Below are positions 46,675-61,600 of a stretch of 64,000 bases of DNA, piece by piece. Where the stretch lies: positions 29,846,912 through 29,910,911 of the forward strand of contig NC_092675.1 of assembly GCF_964355755.1 (NCBI RefSeq), in the 5' to 3' direction. The position numbers and the translations under genes are program-made. The notes beneath the pieces are model-generated. The model saw only the letters and a list, made by a program, of their open reading frames with translations, did not search any database and was not told the DNA's origin. The stretch's first letter is position 1. Each line of letters begins with the position of its first letter. The DNA is from Antedon mediterranea (Eukaryota > Echinodermata > Crinoidea > Comatulida > Antedonidae).

Positions 46675-49600
46675 ATGAAGTGGATGTCCTTGTTGCTATG
46701 CATGGTGGCCGTTGCTACGGCGGATAAATTCACAGCACTTGTTGAGCTTGAAAATTCTATTTATATTGAAAATAATATGGTAAATCAATTAAATAGCTAC
46801 ATTCAGGCAGAAGAAAAGAAAATGGAGCATCTTAAAGAGTAAGTAAAATATTTATATCGTTACAAGAATGATATTAATGACCTACACTACAGTATTGTTT
46901 CCACCAAGAGCAACATGATTACGTAGCTATTGAGTGCAACTGTCATTCTGCACATTCTCATATGTTTCTGAGCATGTGCAAAATGACTTTGTTACTTAAT
47001 GATAGGCTCATACCTTAGTGGCGCATCATGAAAACGAATGTACTTATATTGTTACATGACTGTACAACAATCATCTCAACTTTATTTAGGTCATCTTCGT
47101 AAATGATATAAAAAAGCTGTATCTCCCTGATAAAACAGCCAATCAACCATATCTTTCAATACAGTGTGCGATGTGGATTTAAATATATTATACAATTTTA
47201 GTTTAAAAGGATTTAAACTGGTTATTTCCTCGTAGGATAGACAGGCTTTTAGAATAAACACCTTGTTAGAGCAGTTAGTAAGTTTATTTTGCTTGTAGTA
47301 ATGTAAAATAAATGTTTTGTTGAGTATCATTGGTGAGGTCATATAGCCATGAGGTTAGCCTCATGTAGTAAAGATCATATCCATGAGGCCTCTCTAGGGT
47401 TAGCCTCATGTAGTAATTGTTAAGAAAATAATTCATTTAAATGATGAATGATTGATAATCTGGAAAATACATACTACTTTACATGATATTCAATGAAATC
47501 AGAAATGGTTGGTTAAACAGGAGTGTTGAACGCCCTGCTGTGAAACATACTATGACTGTTGTATTCAATGCAACCTTGTCATACCTGACTCAGAAAACAA
47601 GTAGTTTGTGTTGAAACGCAATAACATTTACCAAAATACTGTATACTATACTGTACATTATATAAACAAATTGTATTATTTATTATTACAGTTTTTATTT
47701 ATAATTCATAGATACTATTTTAATGTACAGTGATAATCTTAACCCTTTAAATAATCTCTTCCACTCAACAAAAATCATGCGGCTGATTTACTACAGTATA
47801 AGATATTAATAATATTAATATACGATTTATAAAAGGTTTTCCCTCCCATTTTGTAGCATCTGTACATTATGGCTAGCCAATTTTCATCAATCTTTCAAAA
47901 TTTGGTTGTAGATTCAAAATTATGATTAAAAAAAATATCCTATCCCTGTTCCACTGCCAGGAATCATGGCATCCTATCTTGTCCCACTGAATCAAATTAT
48001 TTCTACTGTAGCATTGGTTTTACATTTCCTTTATGAATCATGGCAAGGAAATACCTAAGGGCCTGTTTCTATAGAGCAGAGAATACGGTTTTGAATACCG
48101 TTCTTTTCAAGAACCGTTTTTTCTTGCCAGCAGAAATGGGTCCCCACAAAAAACCACAAAAAAGAACCGATCTTAAAAACGGTTTCAAAAACCCCAATTT
48201 ATTGCGGTCTCGATCGCAAAGAACCGTTCTGAAACCGGTTTCCGCGGAGCAATTTTTAGCTGCAACATAATCGCGGTCTCAATTTGACCCCAAAAACTGA
48301 ACTCTGCAGTCTGCTGCACTGGGATGATTGCGGTCAACTCGCAGTCAAACTCGCGCGATAGGACCTAGGCCTAAGTCATTTTTATTTCTCTAGATAGTGA
48401 GTATTTTATTTAACTAAAAAATGTTGACCGATGCTATTATGAGGTTCGTAAAAAATATGTGAAGGAAAGAAGATGAGGGGACTTGTCGGGAGTCGGAAGA
48501 AAGACTCGCGTATAATAGGCCTACATGTTTTTAAGAATATTGTAAAGCGTGTGAAAAATAGACAAGTTCAACTTGACAATATCAGAGGGTGCGACGTAGG
48601 CCTACCTATACTTTAACCAAGGACCACAATAACGTTTCAGGTAATAATTCCCCCTTCTATGATGAAATGGATGCTATTTCTTGGGGATCGCGCTATGCGA
48701 AAAAAAGTAAACATGACCTCGATCAAATCGCACTTCCGCCTAACGAACTGCATTGTGGTGTATATAATGACGTCATTCATAACGAACGCACATGGACGGA
48801 ACCGGTTTTATTGGAGTAAAAATTGAGCTGCAACGCGATCTTTATTTATAAACAACAGCCGAAACCGGTTTCCAAAAAACCGTTCTTTTTTTATTTTTCA
48901 ATAGAAACAGGCCCTAAATATACGGTAATTTAACATTTTGTTTGTGCCAAATTCCGGAGTATGAATCAATATTTTACATAATTAATTATCAAACGTCTTA
49001 CTGACAAGCATATTGATCTGTGGAATTTCATAATTATAGAAAGTGTCAGAAAGTATAGACGTCCTTCCTTTTAAATTTATCAATGGTCCTACAGGAAATG
49101 CCAGTATGTTTCCTAGAAAGAATATTAAATCATAGTCTATGTATTGTTAAAGAAATATTTTATTTTTTATTTATTTTATTTCAACACACAGCGAGAAGCC
49201 AATTACAGCATGCCTTACATAAAACAACAAAGCAGAAATATAAAAATATAAAATATCATACAGTACAGAAAGTTAAAAAAGCGTACCAACAGAGTATGCA
49301 ACAGAGCATGAACTTAATATCATTCGATAAGAATTTGTATTGGTATTAATTATTCAGTAGTAAATTTACACACAAAATGTGTAAAATTGTAGGAAACCAG
49401 TAGCCATTCAGTAACTTTTCCAACAGGAAATGGTCAGTTTAATTGACTAGACTACAAGGACGTATGAGTTGCTTTCCCATCTGGGTTGTCTGTAAAACCC
49501 TACAGTGCAATTTGGTGTACTGTACTCTAATTGATGGCCTATGCTTTAGGATAGTAGTTACCAAAATAATACAGGAACAAGGCTAACCAGGTCACGCCCT

Positions 49601-52600
49601 CAATCATCCTAGTTACTAAAATAATATGAATTGCTTTCCAGGTTGGCAAGTAAGTTAACCCGGGTGAGCCAAGAGGCAGTAGAAGACCCTGACCGATACC
49701 TCCATCATCCGGTCAACAGCTTCCTTCTCATCAAACGGTTTCACTATGATTGGCAGGAGGTGGAGAATTTCATTAGACTTGATGAGCCACGCACAGGTAA
49801 GGCTTGTTTACATATTGTATCAATTGATTTACATCTAAAAGCTATACACATGCACTACTATCATTACCTATGTTTTATGTACACTTATGCTGATCTAAAT
49901 CATAAGTAAATCAGCGGTAATTGCTAGTATCACCTCCATGTCGTTAACCCTCTATGTTCAGCCAATAAAACAGAAATTAATTTGGATAAACCACAGTTTC
50001 ACTCTGATAAACTGTAATGTAACTAAAAAATTTATGTAAGAATGTATACATAGTATACAGTACAGTAGCTTCATTTATTCATTTAAAATCTACAAAATTA
50101 TTTCAACCTTTGTACAGACTAGGTGTACAATGTGTGTAATTGAATTATAATCTAGGTCATAGTTTAAACAGAGAAGAGTTGAATTAACTCTTCCCTGGTT
50201 TAAATAACAATTCCATGTGGTAGGGCTACAATCCCGGCTACAATACTTTGATTAATAAGTTTCTATTTTGATAGTCCATTTCACAGTAGCCTCCACTTTT
50301 GTTTTAGGTCAATTCGAGCCTACTTATCTTTGTTTTGTGTTTTTTTATAGATTACATAGCAAACATCTCATCATACAAAGATATTATACCATCAGCCGAA
50401 GATGTTGAGGGCGCTGCTGTGGCATTGCTGAGGTTGCAGGATACGTACAAATTGACGACATCTGCAATATCAAATGGAAGCATACAAGGCACATGGGACA
50501 CAGAACCTCTTTCTGGTATGTGATCATTTGATATTATTAATGTTGGTTTGACTGATTTGATGAATAATGATTGACAGGTGATTCTGACTGACGGATGAAA
50601 TGTTGAGCAATTGACTTAAGCTCTGTCTACACTATCATATGATAAAAAAAGAGTGATGTGCCTAAATATGGTAGTGATATGCTTAAATATGGTAGTGATA
50701 TGACATCATCATGTCCATATATAGGCACATCATATTTTTTTTTCACAAAAATGTTGATAGTGTAGACAGAGCTTTACTTCTTGAGGTTTATTGATTAGCA
50801 ATGATACTTAACATGTAGAGAAGAGACAAGAAACAGGAAAAGGACAATTTGAATGGAAGCTATCAGATTGCTTGTAAAAAGCCAAAATAACTAAACTTCT
50901 CATAAAACTCCTCTGAAAACTAAAACCTTCCCAAACGTCCTATTTCACTCTTACTATTTAAATTGCATGTAAATTAAATTAAATCCGACATTTTGGACCT
51001 GGCCAAGAGTCTCGCGTTTTCTTCTTTTTTTCATTGTTTTTGTAAAAAAGAAATTACAAAATTATTTGTTAAGCCAGCTTAACATTTTACCTCATTCATT
51101 ATAGCTGCCGAGTGTTTTGAGATAGGCCGGGCTGCATACAACAAGGATGATCATTACCACAGTGTACTTTGGATGCAAGAGGCATATAAAAAGATGTTAA
51201 AAGAAGAGAGCACAGATACTAAGAAAATTGTTGTCTTGGACTATTTGGCTTATTCAACATATATGGTACTTTATCCTTTTATTTTGTATTTAAATATGCA
51301 TAATGTTTGTTTAGTGAAAAATTAATTGGTAATGATTTTAATGTTTTTAAGACTTTTTTACAAATTATAATTATATCAAATTCCTAACAAGTATATTTTT
51401 ACTTAAATTATAGCAAGGGAATAAAAATGCAGCTATGATGGTGACAGAAGAACTCCTTAAATTAGGTAAGAATCAGTTAATTTATTAACTTAGATATTCA
51501 AGTTATGTTGTAATGAGGATAAGCTACACTCATTAATATAGTGTATTAGAGTTGAGCTACATCACTCAAATTACAGGGTTATATCATATTATGATTTATT
51601 ATAATATTTCTCGGAAACAAGAAGAAAATCTTGTAAGAAATAATTGTTAACTTTGATTTTATCTGAAAGAAATAAATGTTTATTTGATTTGATATAAATT
51701 GTCAAAAGTTTTTCTTGTGAAAATAAATTGCAATTGAAATACAACCAATGTTTAAACTTGGCCATTTTAAAAACCATATCTGTAACCTTTGACCTTGCAG
51801 ATGACCAGCATGAACGTGCAAAAAGTAATAAAGAATATTTTGAGCATGAAATAGCAAAAGAGAAGAAAGAGAAAGAAGAGAAAAAAGAAGGAGATAACGA
51901 AGATAAAGAAGAAGAAACTGTGGAGGATGAGGACAATGACCTAATGAACATTGCTCCTGGTGATAGACCGTGGAGCGCCCTCAATGAACGTGATCGTTAT
52001 GAAGCTTTGTGTCGTGGAGATGAAAGTGTAGTTAAGGTTTGTATTAAAGTGAAATTTTGTCTTTTAAAAAAAATGTTTACATTTTAAGTTAAAAATACAT
52101 ATTCATATGATGTGAATTTAATATTATGAAATGGTAATGCAGCTTGATTGTTACCTTGCTTTCCAAGTTCTTAGGTCCAAATCCATGCTGTGACACAATA
52201 CCAAGTCTCATAATGTGACAGTTTAGCATGTGTTTAGTTTCTCATTCTTTAAGTGGCAAGTTTGTTTTTTATGTGTGCTGTAATATTTACATTGTTCAAA
52301 TACACCAGACAAATACCAAACACGTTTATGTATATTTGTTATTAGGCTATCATCAATTTGTCTTTGTACACATGTAGTTTGTGAACTGAAACATATGGAC
52401 ACAAACCACCAATTTAATTACTTAATCAAATTATCTTTCATTATCTATTTGAATACATACTTACATGGTGTAGCCATTATTGCTGACTACAGACCTAAGT
52501 GGAAGAATAACTGTGACTTTTAGCTTGAATTGCACACAGGTGTGGACGACAATCTAAGGGTCACTTTGTGTTCTATAGCTGCCACTAAACGGCACCCATG

Positions 52601-55600
52601 TCACCCTCAGCTAAACCCAAGTTTCAATGGAAAGATTTCAAAACATGACCATTTTTTTTTCAAATGTTAGGTTAAAGGGAAACCATGGCAACTAAGATGT
52701 TTCTACAAGCATAACAACGCACCAAGATTATTACTTAGTCCAATCAAAACAGAAGTTGTTTTCAAAAATCCAACTCTATTGTATTACCATGATATAATGG
52801 ATGACAGAGAAATTAAAGTTATCAAGTCATTAGCATTACCAAAGGTAAATAACTTAAATGAAATAACTTAACTGAAATAAATTAAATGAAATAACTTGCT
52901 ATGTATTTTGTTTATTTAAACTCAATTCTATTTGAATATTAAATAAGTATCTTATGAATACAATTTCATGAATACAAAATACACAATTTGTTATAGTTGA
53001 ACAGAGCCACAATTCAAAATCCTAAAACCGGTGTATTAGAATATGCTGAATACCGTATAAGTAAAAGTGCCTGGTTGAAAAGCCATGAACATGCTGTTGT
53101 GCAAAGTGTGAATAATCGTATACAAGATATTACAGGTTTAACAATGGAAACAGCTGAAGAATTACAGGTAGGAAGAACTTTAATATACATCATTATTATA
53201 TTATACATCTGTGTAAGTTAAATGTGTTTAATTTTATTTCGATAATATACATAAAGAAAACACAGATAAGAATAAGTAAACTGCAATCCAGGGCCGTAGC
53301 CAGCAGTACGGTTGGTAAGGTTTCAACATGACCACTTATTCACAGAGGCCTTTGACAACCCAGTGGATTGAACAGAGATTTCACCATTTTCTTGCAAAAA
53401 CTGGACCACTTTATTCCTTGTGGCTGATAGTATGTCCCATATATGACACCATGCTTCAGCAGTTCCACAGCAAATCTCAATAGATATACAGTAGTCCCAT
53501 AAATTGGTCATGTGATAAAATCTATTTTATTGCGACGTCTTGCTATTAGGGCAAGCATCATAAGCCACAGAGACTTCATGGTTGAACAATTTGAAAAACA
53601 TTGTATGAATAAATTATCTTTCCACTTTTCAATTACAGAACTATTTAAAAAAGTATTTCAGCTAAAAGATAACAAAACAAATACTATAATAAAATTATAT
53701 TTATTCATTTCAATAAAAAATGTTATCAAGAGCTCATTTCATAGAGTGCTTATTTTTTTAGGTTGTCAATTACGGAATAGGAGGACAGTATGAACCTCAT
53801 TTTGATTTTGCAAGGGTAAGTAGTAGGTAAATGCGGTTAAAATGGAACAGAATTTCATTAATTGGTACAATCATTTCAAGAAGTTGTATATGAATATATG
53901 TATTACTACATTGAAATAAGATAAAATTGTTTTTACCTTCAAGATGTTAAATTTTACATTTTTTTTACCAAAATGTGTGTAAAAAAGTAAAATTAGAACT
54001 TCTTCTTATTTAAAACGTTCAAAAGTTATTAATATTTATAGTAATAATTTCTGAATTTCTGTTTAATTTAAATTATAGCATACATCAGTACTGTATATTG
54101 TTTGAAATGTTTTTGTATGCAATTAATAATAACATACAGTAGTAGCTACATTTTAATATTAATAATATTGTATTGCATACAATTTATAATTGTTTATATA
54201 TATAAACAGAGAATGTATCCTTTTTCAGGTCAAAGGTTAAGCTTGCTGCTTACATGACCCAAATTCAGTTCTATTCTTTTTATAATCCCCTCATTGTAAG
54301 CATGGAGAAATTAGTATTTCAATTAATATTAAAGTGTGCCTTCACATTTGTTGTTACTATAGGTAACTTATCTATGTTAACTGTAGCATGATTTGTGTTG
54401 TATCAGGGGAGAGTGAGCACTCTTCTCTTCGTTTTGTTGTCTTTTATTTTAGCCACAGCATGGTTTTATTTCGAGCATGATTGATAACACTGGTTTAATG
54501 ATTGTTAGATTTAATTAAAAAGAATATTAATATAGTAATAAATAAAATCAGGGTTTTGCAGGTATATTTCTGTCTTCAACCTAATATTAGATAATTAATG
54601 CGATGTTAGGTATTTTTTTTACTGTATGCTTAATTAGTTTTGTGTAAAATTAAGGAAAAGGATGATCCACTAGAAACTATATGGTTAATTAGTTTTATGT
54701 CAATTGTTGAGGATCGTCAACTGGCACTAACAGGGAAAGTTTATATAATGGATGTAGGATGGTTGATTATATGCAATAGAATTCTTAAACTCAGGAAACC
54801 AGGCTTTCAAAGTTAATGAACTATATAAATATATTTTAGTATTATCAAGGAAGAGTAATATTTACTTTTCTCCAGGACTGTATTATAAAGAAATAAGAAC
54901 ATGTAATGTTTGATGTAATATTTGAGCTGATTTTTTTTACTAGAAAAATAGCAGATACTGTAATAGGGGAACCATTCCATTTAGAATTTATAACCCTGAA
55001 TTAATTATTTAATTTTTCAACTCATAGTTTAATAGTGCGAGTACAGTAGTACTAGAGTACTACTGTAATATTATTAAACTTTAAAGTATGCACTATATGA
55101 ATTTTAGGAGTAATTGCCATTATGGATTTATTTCATTTATTTTTTTTTTCTAAAAGAATGGTTTCATTAGAATTTAAAGCAAGTAGGTTTTGTGCAGGAT
55201 TTTATAAACTCTTATTTATACTTTATTCATATCGTACGATATACTTAGACTTATTAACCACTTATAAGCATGTGCACTTATTTGGCTGAAGGAGATTAGA
55301 TGTTACAGATGTTTTATTGTCTTGCAGAGACCAAATGTTTATAGCGATGGCAATAGATTAGCAACAATGCTATTTTATGTAAGTAACAAGGTGCGCCATT
55401 AGCTGGTAGGATTATTCAGTTATCATTGGTAGTCGGCACGACCCTTGTTACGCCCCTTGTCACGCCCATAATACTTGTATTTAGTACAGAAGCAATCGAA
55501 TGTGTAGTGCTTCTGTTTTGTGTTTACCATTTTACAATTATTTTGTGTGCGTTTCCATGCCATACTACTTTTCTGTGCTTTTCCGTGCCATACCACTGCT

Positions 55601-58600
55601 AACTGAATTTTCCTCCAGCAACTTATTTCTTCATTTTATATAATTATAATTTTTTGTGTTCGTAGAAAGAAGAAGTGAACGCATTCAAAGAACTTGGTAC
55701 TGGTAATAGAATTGCCACACTTCTTTTTTATGTGAGTATGGCAACAGAGAACAGTCGCAAGAACAAAAGCCACTGAGAAAAAAAGCCATTAGACGTTAAA
55801 TTATTACAGAGAGAACTAGATAGTTTTGGACATTTGTTTATTACTTTTTTTATAATTTAATTATATTATTTAATTAAAGTTCTAGACATGAAAATTCAAA
55901 ATATTGAAAATTGATGAATTATCATTTGATTGCTTTTGATTCCTGGTGGCTTTTAGTCTCGCGGCCTTTTGATTTCTACCTCACACTTTGCTGATCAACC
56001 AAGAAAGTCTTTCTTGTGTACACAAAAGTCACGCAGCTTTAACCATAATTATTTACTACTTTCTTGCAATGAATGGACCTTGAGCATGGTTCCCACTAGA
56101 ATGCAACACAGCGATGTATCAACACAAAGTGCTGTATTGCATAATGACAAATGGGTACCAACAACAAAACAGTGTTGCAAGTATCACAGGTTTGATTTCA
56201 AGCAGGCGGGTGAAAATAAAGATGTTGGAAAGGCATTTTCTTACATTGCGTAGGTTGCGTTGTGTCGCTAGTGGCAACCAAGCTTCAAAGGCAACCAGGT
56301 TTAAACAAGTTTGCAGTCTTTTAAGAGGAAAAGCTAAAATGATTCAAGTGATTTTAAATATTAAAAACATGCAATGTATTGTATTCAAATTATACCAAGC
56401 ACCATGTTTATTTATATACTTGCTACTTATAATGTTTCCTAATCATTTTAAATTCCTGGAATAGCATAGGCCAGCACATTGGGTAATTGTTTGATCTGAC
56501 CACTGATGCAAGACCTTCTGTATTGTCTGTTCATGTTCATAATAGCTTGTACTCTAAGGGCCAGGATTTGTTTAACAGGGAATGCTATCATATTAATATT
56601 CTGGCAAAAATAAAGTAGTTCATAATTTTATTTTAGTTAGGGGAATACGCACATCTATCACTCTCCACCTAGCATTACCCACATGGATCCACTCCTGACT
56701 TGAATATTTTTTTTTCGTATTCAATATAACTTGAACTATTTTGTTTTAATTGCTACAACATGCCAGTGAATGCCAGATTATTTGTCACCAAGCAAAGTGT
56801 GTTGGTAAACATAAACAATTTTTAAAAAGTACAATTATGGTTGGTGTGATCAATAATTACATATTGCTACTGTTAAATACAGGGTCTCTAATATTAACAA
56901 TGACATGCACATACTAAGTGTCCAGCTTGTTTAGGAGAGATGTCCAGTGTCACATCTCTACACACTAAAGCACACAAGTTCTTTTTATTAGCCTCATTCT
57001 AGTAATGGAACTTTATTTCTTTTGCTACCATTGGTGTTTTCTTACATTACTTATCAATTTAAACATTGAAACAAGTTAAATGTTATATTTACTCTACTCA
57101 TGCACAATTTGTTTTTGCACTCCAGAAGTTATTTTATATTTTATAACACCATGATGTTGTTCATTATTTGCTCACAATTAGGTGGTTGTACATTGCATGT
57201 TTCAGGTTTTTGTAAAATGTTTCTGAATTTGTTTGAATAAGGTGATGTTGTGGTGCTTCACGTTTTAAGCTGTAAGCTCTGTCTCTACTATCAAACTAGT
57301 TTGACAAAAAAAGTGTGATGTCACTAAATATGGTAGTGATATGCTCAAATATGATAGTGATATGACATCATCATGTCCTTGGACACATCACATAAAGTTT
57401 GATAGTGTAGACAGAGCTTAACTCTGCAGCGTTTACTGATATCCTTTGACGTTCACAGGATAAAACAAATAATGAATGTTTATGAGTAGAATGGAGTCCC
57501 CTGGTTAAATAGACCAGTCCGTCTCATGAAAATAGTTTATCCATTCCACTCATAAAAATTCCTTGTAGATTAATGAATTGGTTCAAATTTAGGTAAATAA
57601 TTTACATTGAAAGAAGATATTTTAATTACCTCTAACACAATTTCAACTAATGATTGATTGGTTTTATTTTTGTCTAAAGATTTTAATTATCTTATCTTCA
57701 ATTTGAATTGCCCTTTGTTTTTTTAGATGAGTGATGTTGAAGCAGGAGGAGCAACAGTCTTTACTGAAGTTGGTGCCAGAATGATGCCAATTAAGGTATG
57801 AATAATTCCAAATAAGGTATGAATGATGCCAAATAAGGTATGAATGATGCCAAATAAGGTATGAATAATACCAAAAATATATGAATAATGCCAAATAAGG
57901 TATGAATGATGCCAAATAAGATATGAATAATGCCAAATAAGGTATGAATAATTCCAAATAAGATATGAATGATTCCAAATAAGGTATGAATGATGCCAAA
58001 TAAGGTATGAATGATGCCAAATAAGGTATGAATGATGCCAAATAAGGTATGAATGATGCCAAATAAGGTATGAATGATGCCAAATAAGGTATGAATGATG
58101 CCAAATAAGGTATGAATGATGCCAAATAAGGTATGAATGATGCCAAATAAGGTATGAATGATGCCAAATAAGGTAGGAATGATGCCAATTAAGGTAAGAA
58201 TGATGCCAAATAAGGTATGAATGATGCCAAATAAGGTATGAATGATGCCAAATAAGGTATGAATGATGCCAAATAAGGTATGAATGATGCCAAATAAGGT
58301 ATGAATGATTCCAAATAAGGTATGAATGATGCCAAATAAGGTATGAATGATGCCAAATAAGGTATGAATGATGCCAAATAAGGTATGAATGATGCCAAAT
58401 AAGGTATGAATGATGCCAAATAAGGTATGAATGATGCCAAATAAGGTAGGAATGATGCCAAATAAGGTAAGAATGATGCCAAATAAGGTATGAATGATGC
58501 CAAATAAGGTATGAATGATGCCAAATAAGGTATGAATGATGCCAAATAAGGTAGGAATGATGCCAAATAAGGTATGAATGATGCCAAATAAGGTATGAAT

Positions 58601-61600
58601 GATGCCAAATAAGGTATGAATGATGCCAAATAAGGTAGGAATGATTCCAAATAAGGTAGGAATGATTCCAAATAAGGTATGAATGATGCCAAATAATGTA
58701 TGAATGATGCCAAATAATGTATGAATAATGCCAAATAAGGTATGAACGATTCCAAATAAGGTATGAACGATTCCAAATAAGGTATGAACGATGCCAAATA
58801 AGGTAAGAACGATGCCAAATAATGTAAGAACGATGCCAAATAATGTAAGAACGATGCCAAATAAGGTATGAATAATGCCAAATAAGGTATGAATGATTCC
58901 AAATAAGATATGAATGATTCCAAATAAGGTATGAATGATTCCAAATAAGATATGAATGATTCCAAATAAGATATGAATGATTCCAAATAAGGTATGAATG
59001 ATTCCAAATAAGGTATGAATGATGCCAAATAAGGTATGAATGATGCCAAATAAGGTATGAATGATTCCAAATAAGGTATGAATGATGCCAAAAAAGGTAT
59101 GAATGATGCCAAATAAGGTATGAATGATGCCAAATAAGGTAAGAATGATGCCAAATAAGGTAAGAATGATGCCAAATAAGGTATGAATGATGCCAAATAA
59201 GGTATGAATGATGCCAAATAAGGTATGAATGATGCCAAATAAGGTAAGAATGATGCCAAATAAGGTATGAATGATGCCAAATGAGGTATGAATGATGCCA
59301 AATGAGGTATGAATGATGCCAAATGAGGTATGAATGATGCCAAATGAGGTATGAATGATGCCAAATGAGGTATGAATGATGCCAAATGAGGTATGAATGA
59401 TGCCAAATGAGGTATGAATGATGCCAAATGAGGTATGAATGATGCCAAATGAGGTATGAATGATGCCAAATGAGGTATGAATGATGCCAAATGAGGTATG
59501 AATGATGCCAAATGAGGTATGAATGATGCCAAATGAGGTATGAATGATGCCAAATGAGGTATGAATGATGCCAAGTGAGGTATGAATGATGCCAAGTGAG
59601 GTATGAATGATGCCAAGTGAGGTATGAATGATGCCAAGTGAGGTATGAATGATGCCAAGTGAGGTATGAATGATGCCAAGTAAGGTATGAATGATGCCAA
59701 ATAAGGTATGAATGATGCCAAATAAGGTATGAATGATGCCAAATAAGGTATGAATGATGCCAAATAAGGTATGAATGATGCCAAATAAGGTATGAATGAT
59801 GCCAAATAAGGTATGAATGATGCCAAATAAGGTATGAATGATGCCAAATAAGGTATGAATGATGCCAAATAAGGTATGAATGATGCCAAATAAGGTATGA
59901 ATGATGCCAAATAAGGTATGAATGATGCCAAATAAGGTATGAATGATGCCAAATAAGGTATGAATGATGCCAAATAAGGTATGAATGATGCCAAATAAGG
60001 TATGAATGATGCCAAATAAGGTATGAATGATGCCAAATAAGGTATGAATGATGCCAAATAAGGTATGAATGATGCCAAATAAGGTATGAATGATGCCAAA
60101 TAAGGTATGAATGATGCCAAATAAGGTATGAATGATGCCAAATAAGGTATGAATGATGCCAAATAAGGTATGAATGATGCCAAATAAGGTATGAATGATG
60201 CCAATTGAGGTATGAATGATGCCAATTGAGGTATGAATGATGCCAATTGAGGTATGAATGATGCCAATTGAGGTATGAATGATGCCAATTGAGGTATGAA
60301 TGATGCCAATTGAGGTATGAATGATGCCAATTGAGGTATGAATGATGCCAATTGAGGTATGAATGATGCCAAGTGAGGTATGAATGATGCCAAGTGAGGT
60401 ATGAATGATGCCAAATGAGGTATGAATGATGCCAAATGAGGTATGAATGATGCCAAATGAGGTATGAATGATGCCAAATGAGGTATGAATGATGCCAAAT
60501 GAGGTATGAATGATGCCAAATGAGGTATGAATGATGCCAAGTGAGGTATGAATGATGCCAAGTGAGGTATGAATGATGCCAAGTGAGGTATGAATGATGC
60601 CAAGTGAGGTATGAATGATGCCAAGTGAGGTATGAATGATGCCAAGTGAGGTATGAATGATGCCAAGTGAGGTATGAATGATGCCAAGTGAGGTATGAAT
60701 GATGCCAAGTGAGGTATGAATGATGCCAAGTGAGGTATGAATGATGCCAAGTGAGGTATGAATGATGCCAAGTGAGGTATGAATGATGCCAAGTGAGGTA
60801 TGAATGATGCCAATTGAGGTATGAATGATGCCAAGTGAGGTATGAATGATGCCAAGTGAGGTATGAATGATGCCAAATGAGGTATGAATGATGCCAAATG
60901 AGGTATGAATGATGCCAAATGAGGTATGAATGATGCCAAATGAGGTATGAATGATGCCAAATGAGGTATGAATGATGCCAAATGAGGTATGAATGATGCC
61001 AAATGAGGTATGAATGATGCCAAATGAGGTATGAATGATGCCAAATGAGGTATGAATGATGCCAAATGAGGTATGAATGATGCCAAATGAGGTATGAATG
61101 ATGCCAAATGAGGTATGAATGATGCCAAATGAGGTATGAATGATGCCAAATGAGGTATGAATGATGCCAAATGAGGTATGAATGATGCCAAATAAGGTAT
61201 GAATGATGCCAAATAAGGTATGAATGATGCCAAATAAGGTATGAATGATGCCAAATAAGGTATGAATGATGCCAAATAAGGTATGAATGATGCCAAATGA
61301 GGTATGAATGATGCCAAATGAGGTATGAATGATGCCAAATGAGGTATGAATGATGCCAAATGAGGTATGAATGATGCCAAATGAGGTATGAATGATGCCA
61401 AGTGAGGTATGAATGATGCCAAATAAGGTATGAATGATGCCAAATGATGTATGAATGATGCCAAATGAGGTATGAATGATGCCAAATGAGGTATGAATGA
61501 TGCCAAGTGAGGTATGAATGATGCCAAGTGAGGTATGAATGATGCCAAGTGAGGTATGAATGATGCCAAGTGAGGTATGAATGATGCCAAGTGAGGTATG

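Larger units (their letters stand above)
53816..57726 (+). other. P4HA introns around the alternative exons
   Basis: Apart from the two alternative exons these introns hold MITE family B copy 2 and MITE family A copy 11. The rest is AT-rich DNA with no recognised gene. The open frames at 55969-56253 and 56114-56464 overlap the family B element and look non-coding. Confidence 0.55.

Noticed and set aside
48040-48819. Open frames inside the Harbinger-like element as transposase genes
   Set aside because: Short, no DDE or Myb motifs, and one crosses the element boundary.
52997-53221. Separate small gene
   Set aside because: It is P4HA exon 52997-53167 running into its intron.
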